Shown here piece after piece: positions 8,781-20,915 of a stretch of DNA of 64,000 nucleotides. Each line of letters opens with the position of its first letter. The stretch's first letter is position 1. The position numbers and the translations under genes were made by a program. This stretch comes from Sternotherus odoratus. Taxonomy: Eukaryota > Chordata > Testudines > Kinosternidae. The notes under the pieces were generated by a model. That model worked only from the letters and a program-made list of their open reading frames with translations, made no database searches and was not told the DNA's origin. Location: positions 248,001 to 312,000 of the forward strand of contig JAVMKO010000162.1 of assembly GCA_032164245.1 (NCBI GenBank). Reading direction: 5' to 3'.

Positions 8781-10249
8781 AAAAACTATGGACTGTGAAA
8801 AAACCTTGGTTGAACATAGAATATGGTATTTTGGGAACAGTCCCCCAGAAATGGATCTTCCACTTCACAAAAGTTTTTGAAACCCATTTGTAGCAAACAC
8901 TTCATACTGGAGTTTGTCTGATAATAGAGGGATGAGGAGGGTTTACTCTAACACCTCAATGGGAAAACAGACTGAAAGAACAAGGCTGGCAGGAGGTTGA
9001 GTAGATGGAAGATCTACTTGCCCCAGTGGGTGGGATCCTGGGGTGAAGAGGCTGAATCAGGACAGGATATTGGGACAGAGGGCAGGTGGGGCCATGGTCT
9101 GAGCACCAGAGGCTCCTCAAGAGCTCTGTGCCATGGAGCTGCAAAGGGAGGTGCATCACATTCAGTGTTTCTTGCCTGGTTTGGGGAGGCTCGGCCTCCT
9201 GGAACCCCATATGGCCCACACTCACTGTCACTGGTAAATTGGGTCAGAGAAGACTCTGGGAGCCTGGGGTGTGAAATCACTGGATGAAACTGGCAGCCTG
9301 TGCCCAGCCCCTCTGCACCCAGGGGAGGGGCTCAGGGAGTAAATCCTCAGAAATATCACACCTGGGTTTGGAATGTCAGGTCCAGCAAACAAGTCCCTCT
9401 CTGGGTGTGAAGAGGGGGAGGGTGCTGGGGATGTCAGTGTGTGTGGGGAGGGGCTGTGAGAAGATGGTCACCTCCAGGCAGCAGGAGTCCCCTGACCTGG
9501 GAGTTCAACTTCATCCTCCCCCCAAGGTGCTTTGTGGGGCCCAGCATGGAGCTGCTGTCCCTGTCCCTGCAGTTTCCCTGGGAGTCACAAAGGGGTGTGT
9601 GAGGTTATGAGCCCCCAGAACAGCCTTGTGGGCACTCAGCCCTGTGGGGAATTCACTGTCTGTGGAGAAGCCCATCTAGGAATGGGAATTTCCAGTGGCA
9701 TGATGGAGAAGAAAGAGTTAATGCTTTAGAACAGTCTGGGGGTGCTGGGGTGAAGGAGGGGACCCAGCTGTCAGTCTGCAGAATGGCCAACCCCAAACAT
9801 TCAAAAACCCTGAGTCAGGCTCCCCAAAAATCATGAACTGGGCTTCAAAACAATGAGATTCTGTAATAATGGATTTGGGGATCTGTCTATTTGCCTTCTG
9901 TTTGATGAGCCTTTAGGGTACACTTGGGTCACATTTTGAATCTTTCTTCACAACCACAAGGGCCAGGAGAACTGCCCTGGCTCTCTGCTCAGCAGCAAAA
10001 AAAGTCAATTCCCCCCCCCCCCCCCGATGCATCAGCCTGGAGCTCAGGACAGTGGTGGGGGTTTCTCCTTTCACTCCTGCTGGGGAGTGTGGGGATCCCA
10101 GGGGCATTTCTAGAAGACAGCAGAAAGCTCCAGGTCAGATGACATTTTAATTTACAGTTGTTTATAATGTGATATAATCCTTCAATCCTAGTGTCACCAT
10201 CGATAACATGGCTTAATTAAATCATCCCAGCCAAGGCTTTGTGAATTCA

Positions 10250-10366
10250 GGCCTTTAAAACCTGCAAGGATGGAGATTCCACCACCTCCCTAGGAAACCC
10301 ATTCTAGTGCTTCATTGCCCTCCTAGTGACATAGTGTTTCCTAATATCCAACCTAATTCTCTGCAG
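10250..10366 (-). mobile_element. CR1 LINE 3' fragment
   Basis: The plus strand reads gattccaccacctccctagg followed by cctaatatccaa, the reverse complement of the conserved CR1 3' region. The second copy (51150-51380) extends further, so copy 1 is cut at a duplication breakpoint. Confidence 0.8.
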
Positions 10367-10430
10367 TCACTCTGAGCAAGAAGCTCTTAGTGACCAGGCT
10401 CCATCTCCCTTTGCCAGGTCCAGCATTGTT

Positions 10431-10502
10431 CCCTTGGGATCAAATTCACATTGCTGGGCTTAGCAGGCTCATGCTTTAACCACTGAGCTATCCTGCTCTC
10501 CA
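10431..10502 (-). mobile_element. tRNA-headed SINE fragment (turtle Pol III SINE type)
   Basis: On the minus strand it reads ggatagctcagtggttaaag, a box A, then gcctgctaa and a degenerate box B. This resembles the tRNA-Lys-related head of the cryptodire turtle SINE. No body or tail is recognisable beyond it. Confidence 0.65.
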
Positions 10503-11168
10503 AAATGTGGGGCAGACCTCCTAGGAGGGGCAAGGAGGCATATTTAGGGGGGCACCTGAGGGCCCAAGCCAGCCTCCAAGGAGGGCAGGGAAGGAGCACC
10601 ACTCTGTCCCCAACTCTTCCCCAATCCAACCCGCAATCTGGCCCCCTTACTCCTGTTCATGCCCCTCTCCCCAGGAATCCACCACCCCATTCCTATCCCT
10701 AGTTCTTGACCGTGGTTTCAGAGGAGCTGCAGACATGGAGAAGAGGCACAATGTGAAAAGTTTGGGGACCACTAAATGAGGGTGATGTCCTGAATCCCTT
10801 CTCTACAGTCCAATAAAAGGTATCCCACATCCACTGGGGCCCTCCACCAGGACAGACTAGGGATGTTCTACTGCCCTTCACTCAGGCAGGAAGGATAATA
10901 ACATTTCATTGCGCTCATGTGATTTGCAACCAACAGCAGCCAAAACTGGACATTTTGGCAAAGTGCCCCCCCCCATGCTGCATACCTGGGCAAAACAGGC
11001 ATCTCTGTGCAAACACGGTCTGTTCTCAAAGACTTTCCTCCAGCTCATCACTAGATGTGAGGTGGGAGCTCATTAAGACCCTGGTTACACTTAGTATTTA
11101 CAAACTCCTTATTGTCCATACGTCTGCTGAACTTAGATTTCTCCTTCTGACCCTAACTTCACAGCTCA

Positions 11169-11250
11169 GATGAGGTGGCCGAGTGGTTAAGGCAATGGAC
11201 TGCTAATCCATTGTGTTCTGCATGCATGGGTTCAAATCCCATCCTCATGG
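11169..11250 (+). tRNA. tRNA-Ser(GCT)
   Basis: The 82-nt class II cloverleaf has a long variable arm, anticodon GCT at 11202-11204, a TTCAAAT T loop and perfect T and anticodon stems. The only defect seen is a G-G mismatch at the first acceptor pair. It is probably transcribed, but processing could be weakened. Confidence 0.82.
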
Positions 11251-11366
11251 GCTACATTAACTGTTCTATAAACAACTGTCTTCATATTTGGTACAAAAAC
11301 AGACCAAACCATGTTGCCTCCTGCAAACAGAAACCCTGTCCCACTTCCTTTGCTTCAAATAAAATA

Positions 11367-12043
11367 TGTCTGGAACCCTTCTGTCCAGCAGATTTGGTAG
11401 CAACAAGGGTTGCGTTCAATATCTAGGTGTCTGTTCCAATAACACAATGCAAAACTGGCTCAAGCCCTCACCCAATGACCTGGGACAAATATATACCAAC
11501 CCCCATGCACCTCTAAGAGGCAATACTTCCCCTCTTGCAAGCTCGGAGTCTGAGTGTAGCAAAAGTCTTTTCATAAGAGAGAAACAATGTGGCCTTATGT
11601 GGAGGAAACTCAACAAACAGGATTCATAACACAAACGATGAGCAAAAAACCCACCCCAAGTAAATACCCCACCCCAAGTGACTCTTCTTTTGATTCGCGA
11701 GTCCAGCAACCCGAAAGTCACGCAGAGTCCCAACAACACCGAGGTCTCTGTCAAGGTCAGTGCAGCCCCAGAGTTCAAACGTTCATCTGCAGAGTTTTAT
11801 GCCCCCCCAGTCTGTGTGGAAATGGGGGAGGGTAAAGGGTGCCTTACTTACTGCGATGGCCAACTGACCCCCTCTTCATGGGGTTCTGATGCAGCCTTCA
11901 CCACAAACTGCTGCTCTCCAACAACTACTCCTCTCCAGTAGCCATCCTGTGAGATGAGTTTCTCTGCTAACTGCTCACGAATATATCGCCATTCCCCCTT
12001 CTATTTAAGACAGTACACAGTGATTTTAGCTTATATTAGGGTA
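11367..12043. repeat. LTR family 2, truncated copy
   Basis: It is homologous to the 5' half of the complete solo LTR at 20916-22196 (shared words acccttctg, gacctgggaca, gaggcaatacttcccc). It follows the conserved flank of tRNA-Ser(GCT) and ends where the tRNA-Ser(AGA) flank begins. The junction is shared with 52776-52995. Confidence 0.75.
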
Positions 12044-12256
12044 ACAGTAACATCATTAACCACAAACACACTCTCCTCATGGTCCAGCCAGAAGGGAAAT
12101 GAGCAGGAATTCTTGCTGTTCAGCCATGGACACACTTACACAATGGCACAGCAATGAGTGTGTTGTGGAAGCTGGTCTGAGGAAACAATTGGAAATGATC
12201 ACTCAGTCTTTACAAATTACACAAGTAGAATATAATGACAAAGGGCTATAGAGCAA

Positions 12257-12338
12257 GTAGTTGTGGCCGAGTGGTTAAGGCGATGGACTAGAAATCCATT
12301 GGGGTTTCCCCGCACAGGTTCAAATCCTGTCAACTACG
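12257..12338 (+). tRNA. tRNA-Ser(AGA)
   Basis: The 82-nt class II cloverleaf has acceptor GTAGTTG pairing perfectly with CAACTAC, anticodon AGA, a long variable arm, a perfect T stem and discriminator G. No defect is visible, and it is the best of the Ser(AGA) copies here. Confidence 0.95.
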
Positions 12339-14061
12339 AAGGAGTTTGTGGCTCTTTAGTTTCAGTTCCTGAGTATCCTTTGTGTCAAAGGGAGCTAGGT
12401 CTTGTCTCACTCTCTGGCTATGTCTACACTGGAAAGTTATGTCACTTTAGTTGAAATGCTTTAATTCAACCCTGTGCTCCTTGTGTCACCAGAGCCCATC
12501 CACTCTAGCAGCTCTTGCATTGCCCCAGAGAGCAGTGCACTGTGGGTAGCTATCGCACTGTACGAATGGCTGCAGGGTACCCTGGGAAGGGTTTGCAATG
12601 GCTCATTGGCCGGTACAGCATCACATGATGCAGGTTTTTCTATCCCATTGTTCCAAGGGCATCCTACTAGATTGCCAGCTGATTTTCAACTGAAGTGTGT
12701 GTTGGGGGGCAGAGAGTGTGTAACAGTGTGTGTGGGGGAGACAGTGTGTGCCTTGAAGAGAGAATGTGTTGACACAGAGTCTCTAAGTTCACACAGCTGC
12801 TGGAAACAACCAGTCCAGAGGCAGGGGGAGGGGGACAGCCCTGACATCAGTCCCCTGCTTCCCTCACTGGCTCAGCACAGCACATCAGTCTCTGAAACAT
12901 ACACACACATGCTGCTGTCTTTCTGGCTGTGTCGGGGCACTGGAATGGGGGGCAGAGGGGAGGGTTAGCAGGCCATGTCCCCAGCACTTTTTACTCCCCA
13001 TAATGATGAAGGATGGAGGGGGGACAAGGTGGCATCTTTGGGGGAAAAGGTGTTCTGGGGGGGTGTTGTCTGGGGGGTAGGGCAGGGCCTCAGTCAGAAG
13101 GGGTGATGTGGGGTTGGGCCCGCAGGGATTGGGGGGGCACAATGAGTGAGGGGCTTGGGGAAAGGGGTGTCATAGGGGTTCCACAGTTCAAATGCCGGTG
13201 GCACAAATGGCTCATTGTGGCTGCCAGAAGCTGTGGGCGGCTCTTTCATAGACCCTGAGGTCTGAGTCCTGCTTTGTGCACCGGGTTTCAAAATGAAAAT
13301 CCTAAACCACCCTTTGAAATAGCAAGTGCCCCAGGACGTGTTCTTGTCCCTGCCCCAAAGCAGACAGACCCATGGAGAGATGCCAGTGAGGCCAGGGTAA
13401 TACTCCACTGAACTTTCACCATTTCCACTTGCTAAACTCCCTCCCCACCTTGTGGACTCCTAGGGCAGGACATTGAGCCTGAGACGAGAGGCCTGCACTG
13501 CAACTTTACAACCCTCTGAGCCTGAGTTAGCTGACCTGGGCCAGCCATGTGTGTTTTATTGCAGCCTAGACATATGCCAATCTTATGTCTACACTGCCAT
13601 GAACACGCCAAAGGCTCTTGTCTCAAAGCCAGGATCAGCTGATGCAGGCTTGTCCTGCAGGGCTATACAATTCTAGTGTAGAAGCTTGAGCTTAAACCCA
13701 GCCTCTGAGAGCCCACAAGGGGGGAGGGTCTCTGAGCCTAGGCTACAGCCTGAGCCCAAATGTCTACACTGCAATTTTTAGCCCCACAACCTGATCCAGG
13801 CCAGCCAGGCTACAGGCCTCTTATCCCAGTAGAGATGCACTCTAAGGGTCTGACTCCATCGCAATGTGAGCCCAGGGTTAGTAGAGTCACATCATCAGCC
13901 CCATGGTTTGTGAACTGAAGGGTTGAGTGTCTGCAATACCCAGTTCAGAAGTGTTTAAACCATAAGAGCAGCCATACTGGCCTGGATCCAAAGATCCATC
14001 TAGCTCTGTATCTTGTCCTCTGACAGGAGCCAATACCAGGTGCCTCAAAAGCCAAACAACA

Positions 14062-14135
14062 AAACACCACTGGGAATTGAACCCAGGTTCTCCTCTTTAC
14101 AGAACAGATGCTTTAACTTACTAAACCATGGTGCT
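14062..14135 (-). pseudogene. tRNA-Thr(TGT)-like, degraded
   Basis: The 74-nt Thr-type sequence has box B intact (GGTTCAATTCC), but the anticodon stem is unpaired and a C sits where the invariant U33 should be. The paralogues at 55018 and 60479 share the Thr-like identity and the odd anticodon loop. Confidence 0.65.
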
Positions 14136-15232
14136 TGCTGCTTTTCTGCATGCTTACTGCCTGGTGGATTGCACATGGTGCCTGCTGCCTGCTGAATTCT
14201 GCAAAGCAGAGGAGCAGGGGAAGTTTCACTCCCAGGCATGTGTGTGATTCTTTGGTCAGGTCTACGCTACAAAATTAAGTCAATGTAACTGACCTATGTA
14301 TGGTACCTCACTGGAACATTGCTACTTGTACATGATCCACTCCATGGAGCAATATTTCAGTAAACAATTGGTAGTGGCATTCATGATAGGTCTCCTGTTT
14401 TAATTTGGGGTGACCTGACCAAACATCTACTCTTCTATCTCTAACAATGTGGGGTTAATTCAGAGCACTAGTCATTTACATACCATTTACATATCCTTCA
14501 AAGCAATCTTTAAAGTTAGGCCATCAGTCAGGTCAGTCCATAAGTTCATTAACACTTTCTGGCCCTGTCACCTGTCAATGAGATTCTATATCACACTCAG
14601 AACTCACACCCTCCCCCTCTCTTTGAGGATTCCTCCCTTCACTGGTGTGTAGAGAAATTTGTTCATCCTTTCTGGGCACATGAAGTCTGAGAGCACAGAG
14701 CAGCATCCGCCCCTGCAGCTAGGCAATAAGCATTTCCCACAGCCTGGAGCTGTTCCAGTTCCTTGGGGACAGGCCTATCGGCCCCCAGACACTTCTTATT
14801 GCCCCAGCTAAGGTGTTGGGTTCCTTCAGAGTAGAGTGGAGCAGATGTTCATTTTCCTGTTCACCCTCCTCTGGGGTGTGAAAATCGGGGAGGCAGAATC
14901 CCCACTTTCTTCTCTAAATAGAGTCCAGTGGGGAAGTCAAGACAACAGGGTGAGACAGCAAGTGGTGGCCAGACTCTCACCAGCAGGGTCTAGTCTAGAG
15001 CAGGGACCAACTCAACTTCCTCCCCGCACCACTAGCCCCCAGTCTGCTTCTACCACCAGGCCAACTGGGAAGTAAGGCAGGAATGGGGTGAGGAAGCAAG
15101 TCACGCTGAGCAAGGCAGGCAAAAGCAATTCTTGTCTTCATAGGCTGCTGACAGGGATGTTTTTTTGGTGGGCCATGGCTGACAAAACATCCCAGACAGA
15201 GAAACAGCAGCCGAAAACTCTATACTGTATCT

Positions 15233-15305
15233 GCCAATGTAGCTCAGTCGGGAGAGCATTAGACTGAAGATCTAAAGGTCCCTGGTTCAATCCCAGGCTT
15301 TGGCA
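15233..15305 (+). tRNA. tRNA-Phe(GAA)
   Basis: The 73-nt cloverleaf has box A TAGCTCAGTCGGGAGAGC, anticodon GAA and a perfect CCTGG/CCAGG T stem with a TTCAATC loop. There is a single T-T mismatch at acceptor pair 6. Confidence 0.88.
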
Positions 15306-16534
15306 GACCATTTCATCCATACTCATGTATGAGTAGATTGTTCTCTGGAAGTTTTGTGAAACCTTCACCTGGGGCTAAGTGCCTGGTTTTAAGCTCCCCA
15401 GCAGGAGCTCAGGCACTAACTTTCCCTGGTGCCAGTGGGTACTTGCATCCACTCCTTACTCTCCACATTTACCATGCAAGTACCAAAAGTGGGTGATCTC
15501 TGACTAGGGAGGGCATTACTGCTGGACTTGATGCTCTGTGGTACTGGCTAACCCTCTATTAGTGTTTATGGTCCCCAGTTAAAGTATGAAAGGAAAGATC
15601 AGTGGAAGGAATTGGCTCCTTTCGTCTGGATATCACAGTTTTGGTGTTGGGGTGGGATTTTAATTGTGCCAGCTGGCCTGGGGACCACTGGTCCCATTTT
15701 CTTGATCATCAGAGGAAAGGTTTTTACAATGAGCATCAGCTGGGTCAGGAGTGTCGACCTGTCGTGGTACCATTGGAGGGTGGGCAGTAGACTCCTATTA
15801 CTCTCACCTAAGTTGGCACCAGCCACAAATGGGGTACAACTACACCAGGAGTCGAATTAACTGGATTTATGTGAAGGAGAGACCGTTGACAGCCCAGTGC
15901 AGGGTAGTGCCAATGGACTGTTTGGATCACGCAGCTCTCACCGTGCACCTCAATTCCCTGACCAAGGCCAGAGGATACTGGAAGCTGAACATCCAGAGTC
16001 TGCAAGATAAAGGAGCGAGGCAGCGAGTCCTGATGGTGTTGGCAGAACAGGAAAGCATCAGAAGGTTCTATGGCAACCAGGGGGATTGGTGGGAGTCAGT
16101 GAGGGAGGAGTTGGTAGCTTTGTTCTGGGGGGTCAAACAAACACCACAACCTGAAATAAACCAACAGTGCCAAGTCCTGCAGTGTCCTGTGGGATTTCCA
16201 CCAGACCAGCCAGGCAGGGGAGCAGGTCAGCGGGTGACAGCATGACCAGAAGAGGTGACTGCTAGCTGAGCCTGCAGCTGGCTGAGATGAGTAGGACACC
16301 GAGTGAAGGGAGGGGCAACCTCCCCAGACATTTCTGAGACCTCCAGTGAACAGAGCCAAAGCAGGGGAATGGGGTGACTGAGGGCAGGACCCCCAGATAT
16401 GGTAGAGCAGGACTATAGTAGATGGAGGAGGAGAGAGTGTTCTGTGAGAGGAAGCCACTGTAAGAAGCAATAAAAGTTGTTTGCAAGTCAGCCATCTGAG
16501 AGACATGGGTGTCCAGGGAAGCTTTCCCCCAGCA

Positions 16535-16606
16535 GGTCCCATGGTGTAATGGTCAGCACTCAGGACTCTGAATCCTGTGATCTGAGTTCAAGTCTCAGTG
16601 GGGCCT
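16535..16606 (+). tRNA. tRNA-Gln(CTG)
   Basis: The 72-nt cloverleaf has acceptor GGTCCCA pairing with TGGGGCC (one G-T), anticodon stem CAGGA/TCCTG, anticodon CTG and T loop TTCAAGT. All stems close. Confidence 0.92.
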
Positions 16607-17132
16607 TCTAACAATAAATTAATTTGTTGAAAACCCTTGGAGCTTGATGTCCTGACTTCCCTTTCTCTGGGTGAACCACAGTTACTTCTTTTCCTTCCCA
16701 CAGGGCAAGTGATGCGCACTGCAAGTTGCTTTTGATCCATCTGGTTCGACAGGATGGCTGCTCTCTGTTGGGGTCCTAGAACTTAACAGTCTGGCTAGAG
16801 ATTCCTGGGGGTCGACCGGCTGGTTGTATTTCTCATGCTTCATCTGATGACCACAACTGTGGTCCCTGCAGCTGCCACGCTCTTCCTTTTGCCACATGGC
16901 TCTTGAAGAAAGGAGAGCCAGGGCCAGGCTGAATACTCAGGGCTTGGCAGGAAGAGTCCCAGGCTGGAGCCCAGCTCACCTTTCCTCCTCTGGGCACCTG
17001 GAGCAGAGGCAGCAGGTGCTACAGCTCCAAGGGAAGGCTTCAAAGCCACTGAGCAATGGAGGGGAGGACAATGCTGATGTGTGTCAAGCAGTCACAAGAC
17101 ACAGCCAGCATGTTCCCTGCCATGCTAAACAC

Positions 17133-17207
17133 CCACTACAGGCCACCGGCAGACAGCACATTCAGTTGTTAACTGAAAGGCTTGTGGTTCGAGTCCACCC
17201 AGGGGTG
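17133..17207 (+). pseudogene. tRNA-Asn(GTT) pseudogene
   Basis: The anticodon arm TTCAG-TTGTTAA-CTGAA and T arm (box B GGTTCGAGTCC) are well kept and match tRNA-Asn(GTT). The acceptor and D arm are scrambled, so box A is lost. Confidence 0.72.
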
Positions 17208-17511
17208 GTTATAATCCTTTTCTCCTCAAGACTTGCTGAAACACTCCAAGGCCCCATTTTACACCAGGCCTCTTCCTGCTTCCCCTGGGCCTTCAAGCGA
17301 GGGGGCAGCTTGCACAGCACCCAGAGTCTAACCTGTGAGGCATGAGGTGGCTGATGCCTGCAGCCTGCTGGGTAGCTCTCAGGAGACATTAAGGGATAGA
17401 GACTCCTAAGTGCCCTTAGTAACAAGGGTTTGGGGTTCACTGGCACCAGTAAAGGGGTCACTGTGTCTGCCTGTAACCCTGGGTGTCAGGTCGCTGTGCA
17501 GTTTTGATCTA

Positions 17512-17884
17512 GAGCTCTGACCCCAACAACTGACCAGCAGCCCCCAGCCTCACCCTGGGTCTGCCCCACCAGGTCACTCCTCACAGACTGACCTGACCCC
17601 CATTCCAGCCCCAGATTCACCCCTAATCATCCCACTTCCCCTCAGAGCCACAGCCGTGGAGGGGCTGGTGGAGGGAGCTGTGACTCTAGGATGGGTTCTT
17701 CTCTGCAGATGGCTGGCAGAAAGGGGGTGCTCAGCTCTGTCAGGGATCTGCTCAGGTGCCTCACTGACGGGGGATGCAGACTTTTCTGTAAGGGGCATAA
17801 AAAGGGTCTTTGGCTTCCAAGGTGATGTGAGGAATGTGCAGTTATGAGAGGAACTAACCATCCTTCCTCCATTAACTTGTAAGA
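17512..17884. repeat. Diverged copy of the tRNA-Arg upstream flank
   Basis: This stretch ahead of the intact tRNA-Arg is clearly homologous to 8343-8716 and 49247-49620, but with many more differences than those two have from each other. An older tandem duplication of the tRNA-Arg gene with its flank therefore preceded the recent large one. Confidence 0.85.
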
Positions 17885-17957
17885 GCCCCAGTGGCCTAAT
17901 GGATAAGGCATTGGCTTCCTAAGCCAGAGATTGTGGGTTCAAGTCCCATCTGGGGTG
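17885..17957 (+). tRNA. tRNA-Arg(CCT)
   Basis: The 73-nt cloverleaf has anticodon CCT at 17918-17920, acceptor GCCCCAG pairing with CTGGGGT (one G-T), and box B GGTTCAAGTCC. It is the intact relative of the two deleted copies at 8717 and 49621. Confidence 0.93.
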
Positions 17958-18479
17958 AAAAACAATAAACTGCGCACACTCAAAAGAAAGCAGCCACACA
18001 CACACAAAAAATTTCTTCATCTTATTTTCACCAGCAAAGCTGGTGACTGAATTTCTGCCCTGGTCTCAATACTTCATTTTCATTCAATCCATCATTGCAT
18101 TTTATAACTCTGGTTTTGCCTTTCAATCCAGCCCTTGGTGTTTTTGCACAGGCCATTGCTTGTGTGTAGAACTTGTTTTGCAAATATTCACTAAAGGCAG
18201 CGTGCTATTGTAACGCCAACAGACCACAATCATCCCTGGGTCTCTGGAGATTAGCACATGAGCCAGCTGCTCATTGACTCAGACTGCAGAGCAGACCCAA
18301 TCAAATCTCACTCTCTCTTTCTTTCACTTCCTGCCACTAGATGGGACAGGACCAAACCCAGGAGGTGTGGGGGTGACACAATCTCATGTAACATCCTTCT
18401 CAAAGGCAGAAATCTACTATAATTGTTGATGAACTTTAGAGCTGCCCTAGTGGATCAGACCAATAGTCTGTCTAGTTCA

Positions 18480-19110
18480 GATGATAAACTAGAAATTCAT
18501 TAAGATTTCCCTCCACAGGTTCAAATCCTATTAACTCTGAAGGAAAACTGTGTTTTTTAGATTCACTGCCTGAGCATCCCTCACCTCAAAAGGAGCTAGG
18601 TCTTGTCTTACTCTCAGGCTATGTCTACACAGTGGAGTTATGCTGCTTTAGTTGTAGTGTTTTAATTCAACACTAAGCTCCGTGTGTCACCTGACTACAG
18701 CAGCTCTTGCCTGGCCCCAGAGAGCAGTGCACTGTGGGTAGCTATCACACTGCAACTGGCTGCAGGGTGCCTTGGGAAGGGTTTGCAATGGCTCATGGGC
18801 CGGTACAGCATCACATGATGCAGGTTTCTCTATCCTATTGTTCCGTGGGCATCCTACTAGATTGCCAGCTGCTTCTCAACTGAAGTGTGTGCAGCAGGGC
18901 AGGGGGGATGTGTGTGTGTGTTTGTGTGTGAGAAGAGAGAGTGTGTGTATGTTGGGGGAGTGTGTGCATTGGGGAAGAGAGGGTGTGTTGGCACGCAGTC
19001 TCCATGTTCAGGCAGCTGCTGGAAGTAACCAATCTTGAGGCAGGGGGAGGGGGACAGCCCAGACATCAGCTCCCGCTTCCCTCAGTGGCTCAGCACAGCA
19101 CAGCAATCTC
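18480..19110 (+). pseudogene. tRNA-Ser(AGA) 3' relic plus diverged downstream flank
   Basis: 18480-18539 keeps the anticodon loop (CTAGAAA) and T arm of tRNA-Ser(AGA), but the 5' half is gone. The following 560 bp match the flank after the Ser(AGA) genes at 12339-12850 and 53294-53800, with more divergence. This is a fourth, older copy of the unit. Confidence 0.78.
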
Positions 19111-19404
19111 TGTGACACACAGAAACACACATAAACAGAGTCTCTCTCTCTCTCTCTCCTTTGGGGATACAGCAGGACAAGGGAAGGCAGCAGGTGATTC
19201 TAATTCCTTAGGGCTATTTTGTGTAGTTGGGTGTGTGCAGGGGAGGAACATGCTACATGCTCAGAGGAGTTTATTCTCCAGCCCGGATGCCAGGAAGTTG
19301 CTCCTTCAACCCTTGCCCCCATAAAAGGCTCCTCTTAGGAAACACAAAATCCTGAAGAGAAAAAGTAACATCAAAAATATCTAATCTCTTAGGGAATATT
19401 TCAT

Positions 19405-19470
19405 CACCTGAACAAGGACTTGAACCCTGAGATTAAAAGTCTGATGCTCAACCAACTGAGCTAGACCAAA
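19405..19470 (-). pseudogene. tRNA-Lys(TTT) pseudogene
   Basis: It is a Lys(TTT) sequence with CTTTTAA in the anticodon loop. It is only 66 nt long because about seven bases of the variable region and T stem are deleted. The acceptor stem is also degraded. Confidence 0.8.
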
Positions 19471-19674
19471 ACATAAAAAAAGCACTCAAGTTATTTGGCA
19501 TGGAAGAAACTGGTCAAGAAAAAGGGAGTAGGAAACAATAGGGGAAACCTGCTGCTCTTTTGTGCTCTCCCCAGTCCTAGCATTAGTGCTAGTGAAGAAG
19601 AGGGGCAAGTATGGACATCTGCCAGCCTTGTAGAGCTGTGAAAGAATCAGGCACATTACCCCAGGCTCATGTGA

Positions 19675-19747
19675 GCCTGGCTAGCTCACTTGGTAAAGCA
19701 TCAGACTTTTAATCTCAGGGTCCAGGCTTTAAATTCCTGGTTGGGTG
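19675..19747 (+). pseudogene. tRNA-Lys(TTT)-like, probably inactive
   Basis: It is 73 nt with anticodon TTT and acceptor pairs that close only with several G-T pairs. The T stem is broken and the T loop reads TTTAAAT, losing C56 of box B. Confidence 0.65.
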
Positions 19748-20051
19748 TAGAAAAGGTTAAATTATTTTTCCCTGTTGTATCCCCAAACAGCTTCAAGCAG
19801 CAGCTCTTCAGTATTCCTCATTGAGGTTTCCTTTTTGCTTTCCTAGGACGGGACATTTACTGCCTGGGACTGAAGGGGCAACTGCATCACAATCTGGAGG
19901 AAGAAAGGCTTCTGGGTCTACAGCAAATCACTGCATGTCAACTTGAGCAAATACAGAGCTGCCAAGAGAGGCCTTGAGCAAGGGAGGCAAAAAATTGTCC
20001 ACCCAGGCTCTTGTACAAAAGAAATCAGAAGAACCCAGGGTGCTCTCTGCT

Positions 20052-20123
20052 GGTCCCATAGTGTAAGGGTCAGCGGTCGGGGCTTTGACTCCTACAATCC
20101 AGGTTCAAGTTTTGGTGGGACCT
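20052..20123 (+). pseudogene. tRNA-Gln(TTG)-like
   Basis: It is 72 nt with a perfect GGTCCCA/TGGGACC acceptor and anticodon position TTG. The anticodon stem is poorly paired and the D loop is altered (AAGGGTC). It resembles tRNA-Gln, and I judge it degenerate. Confidence 0.62.
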
Positions 20124-20877
20124 TGGGACAGCGCTTTCACCACCTACCACTACTGGGTGTTCCAAGGCTTCGTCTTGCTCTCTCAAATGACACGGGGCCT
20201 GTATTCTGCTTGCTCCCTGTTGTGACTTGTGAGCAAGAGGGGACATTTGATCCCGAGGGGTGGCCATTACTTAAATTCCAGGATATCGAGGGATTTCAGC
20301 TCCTGTTTGTCCAGAGGGAACCTTCATCTCACTCCAGAGTCTTCTCCATGGGGTCTCTGTAGCGGGGGCTGAGACCTTCTTTGTCTTTGCTTTCTGTGGG
20401 TGAGGTGAGGGTGCCTATAACTGGGGTATCTGAGCTTTTAGGACCTTCTGTGGAGCTTCCATTCCCCTTCCATGGTCCCACCTGTCATTGACTCCAGCCT
20501 TTTATATACCCATCCTCAGCACCATCCCAAACGAGCTGCACTCACCTCAAAAAGACAGTGTCCCCTGGGGGTGTAAATCACTGACCTCTCTCCTCTCTGA
20601 GCACTGACTGCCCCTCCCTTTCCTCCCCTCTCAGTCGGGGCAGATGGGACTTTCCCCAAAGGACTGGAGGATTCTCCCTTCTCATCCACCATTGTCCCAA
20701 GCAGCACAGTGAGTGGAAATCTTAAAAGTACCCAGGTGACTTAGGAGCAGAACCTCCCAGGGGGCTTCCCTGCAATTGGCACTTGCCCCTCACTGGACAG
20801 GATTGAAACTCCTCCAGGGAGACTGCTGGGAAAATCCCCTCTGGTGTGAGCAAAGCAGTAGGGTGAAAAAGAGAGCT

Positions 20878-20915
20878 TAGAGATGCTGGGGGTTGAACCC
20901 AGGGCCTCATACATG
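20878..20915 (-). pseudogene. tRNA-Ala(TGC), 3' half (split gene)
   Basis: On the minus strand this is the 3' part of the anticodon arm, the variable region, the T arm (GGTTCAACCCC) and the acceptor of a tRNA-Ala. It ends in catg at the edge of a solo LTR. The other half is at 22197-22234. Confidence 0.88.

Larger units (their letters stand above)
7459..10353. repeat. Segmental duplication unit A, copy 1 (matches 48361-51253)
   Basis: By eye this is nearly identical, base by base, to 48361-51253 in the same orientation. It carries the same two broken tRNA copies (Thr-like and Arg-like) and the same 3' CR1 fragment. Similarity begins right at the ERV edge and stops inside the CR1 fragment. 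Open frames such as 7594-8112 occur in both copies but have no recognisable domain. I see no gene other than the tRNA relics. Confidence 0.93.
11822..16745. repeat. Duplication unit B, copy 1 (tRNA quartet)
   Basis: It is homologous in direct orientation to 52776-57725 and in inverted orientation to 57913-64000. It contains Ser(AGA), Thr-like, Phe(GAA) and Gln(CTG) in fixed order and strand. The spacers hold old transposon sequence with gtctacact-type words but no protein gene that I recognise. Confidence 0.93.
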
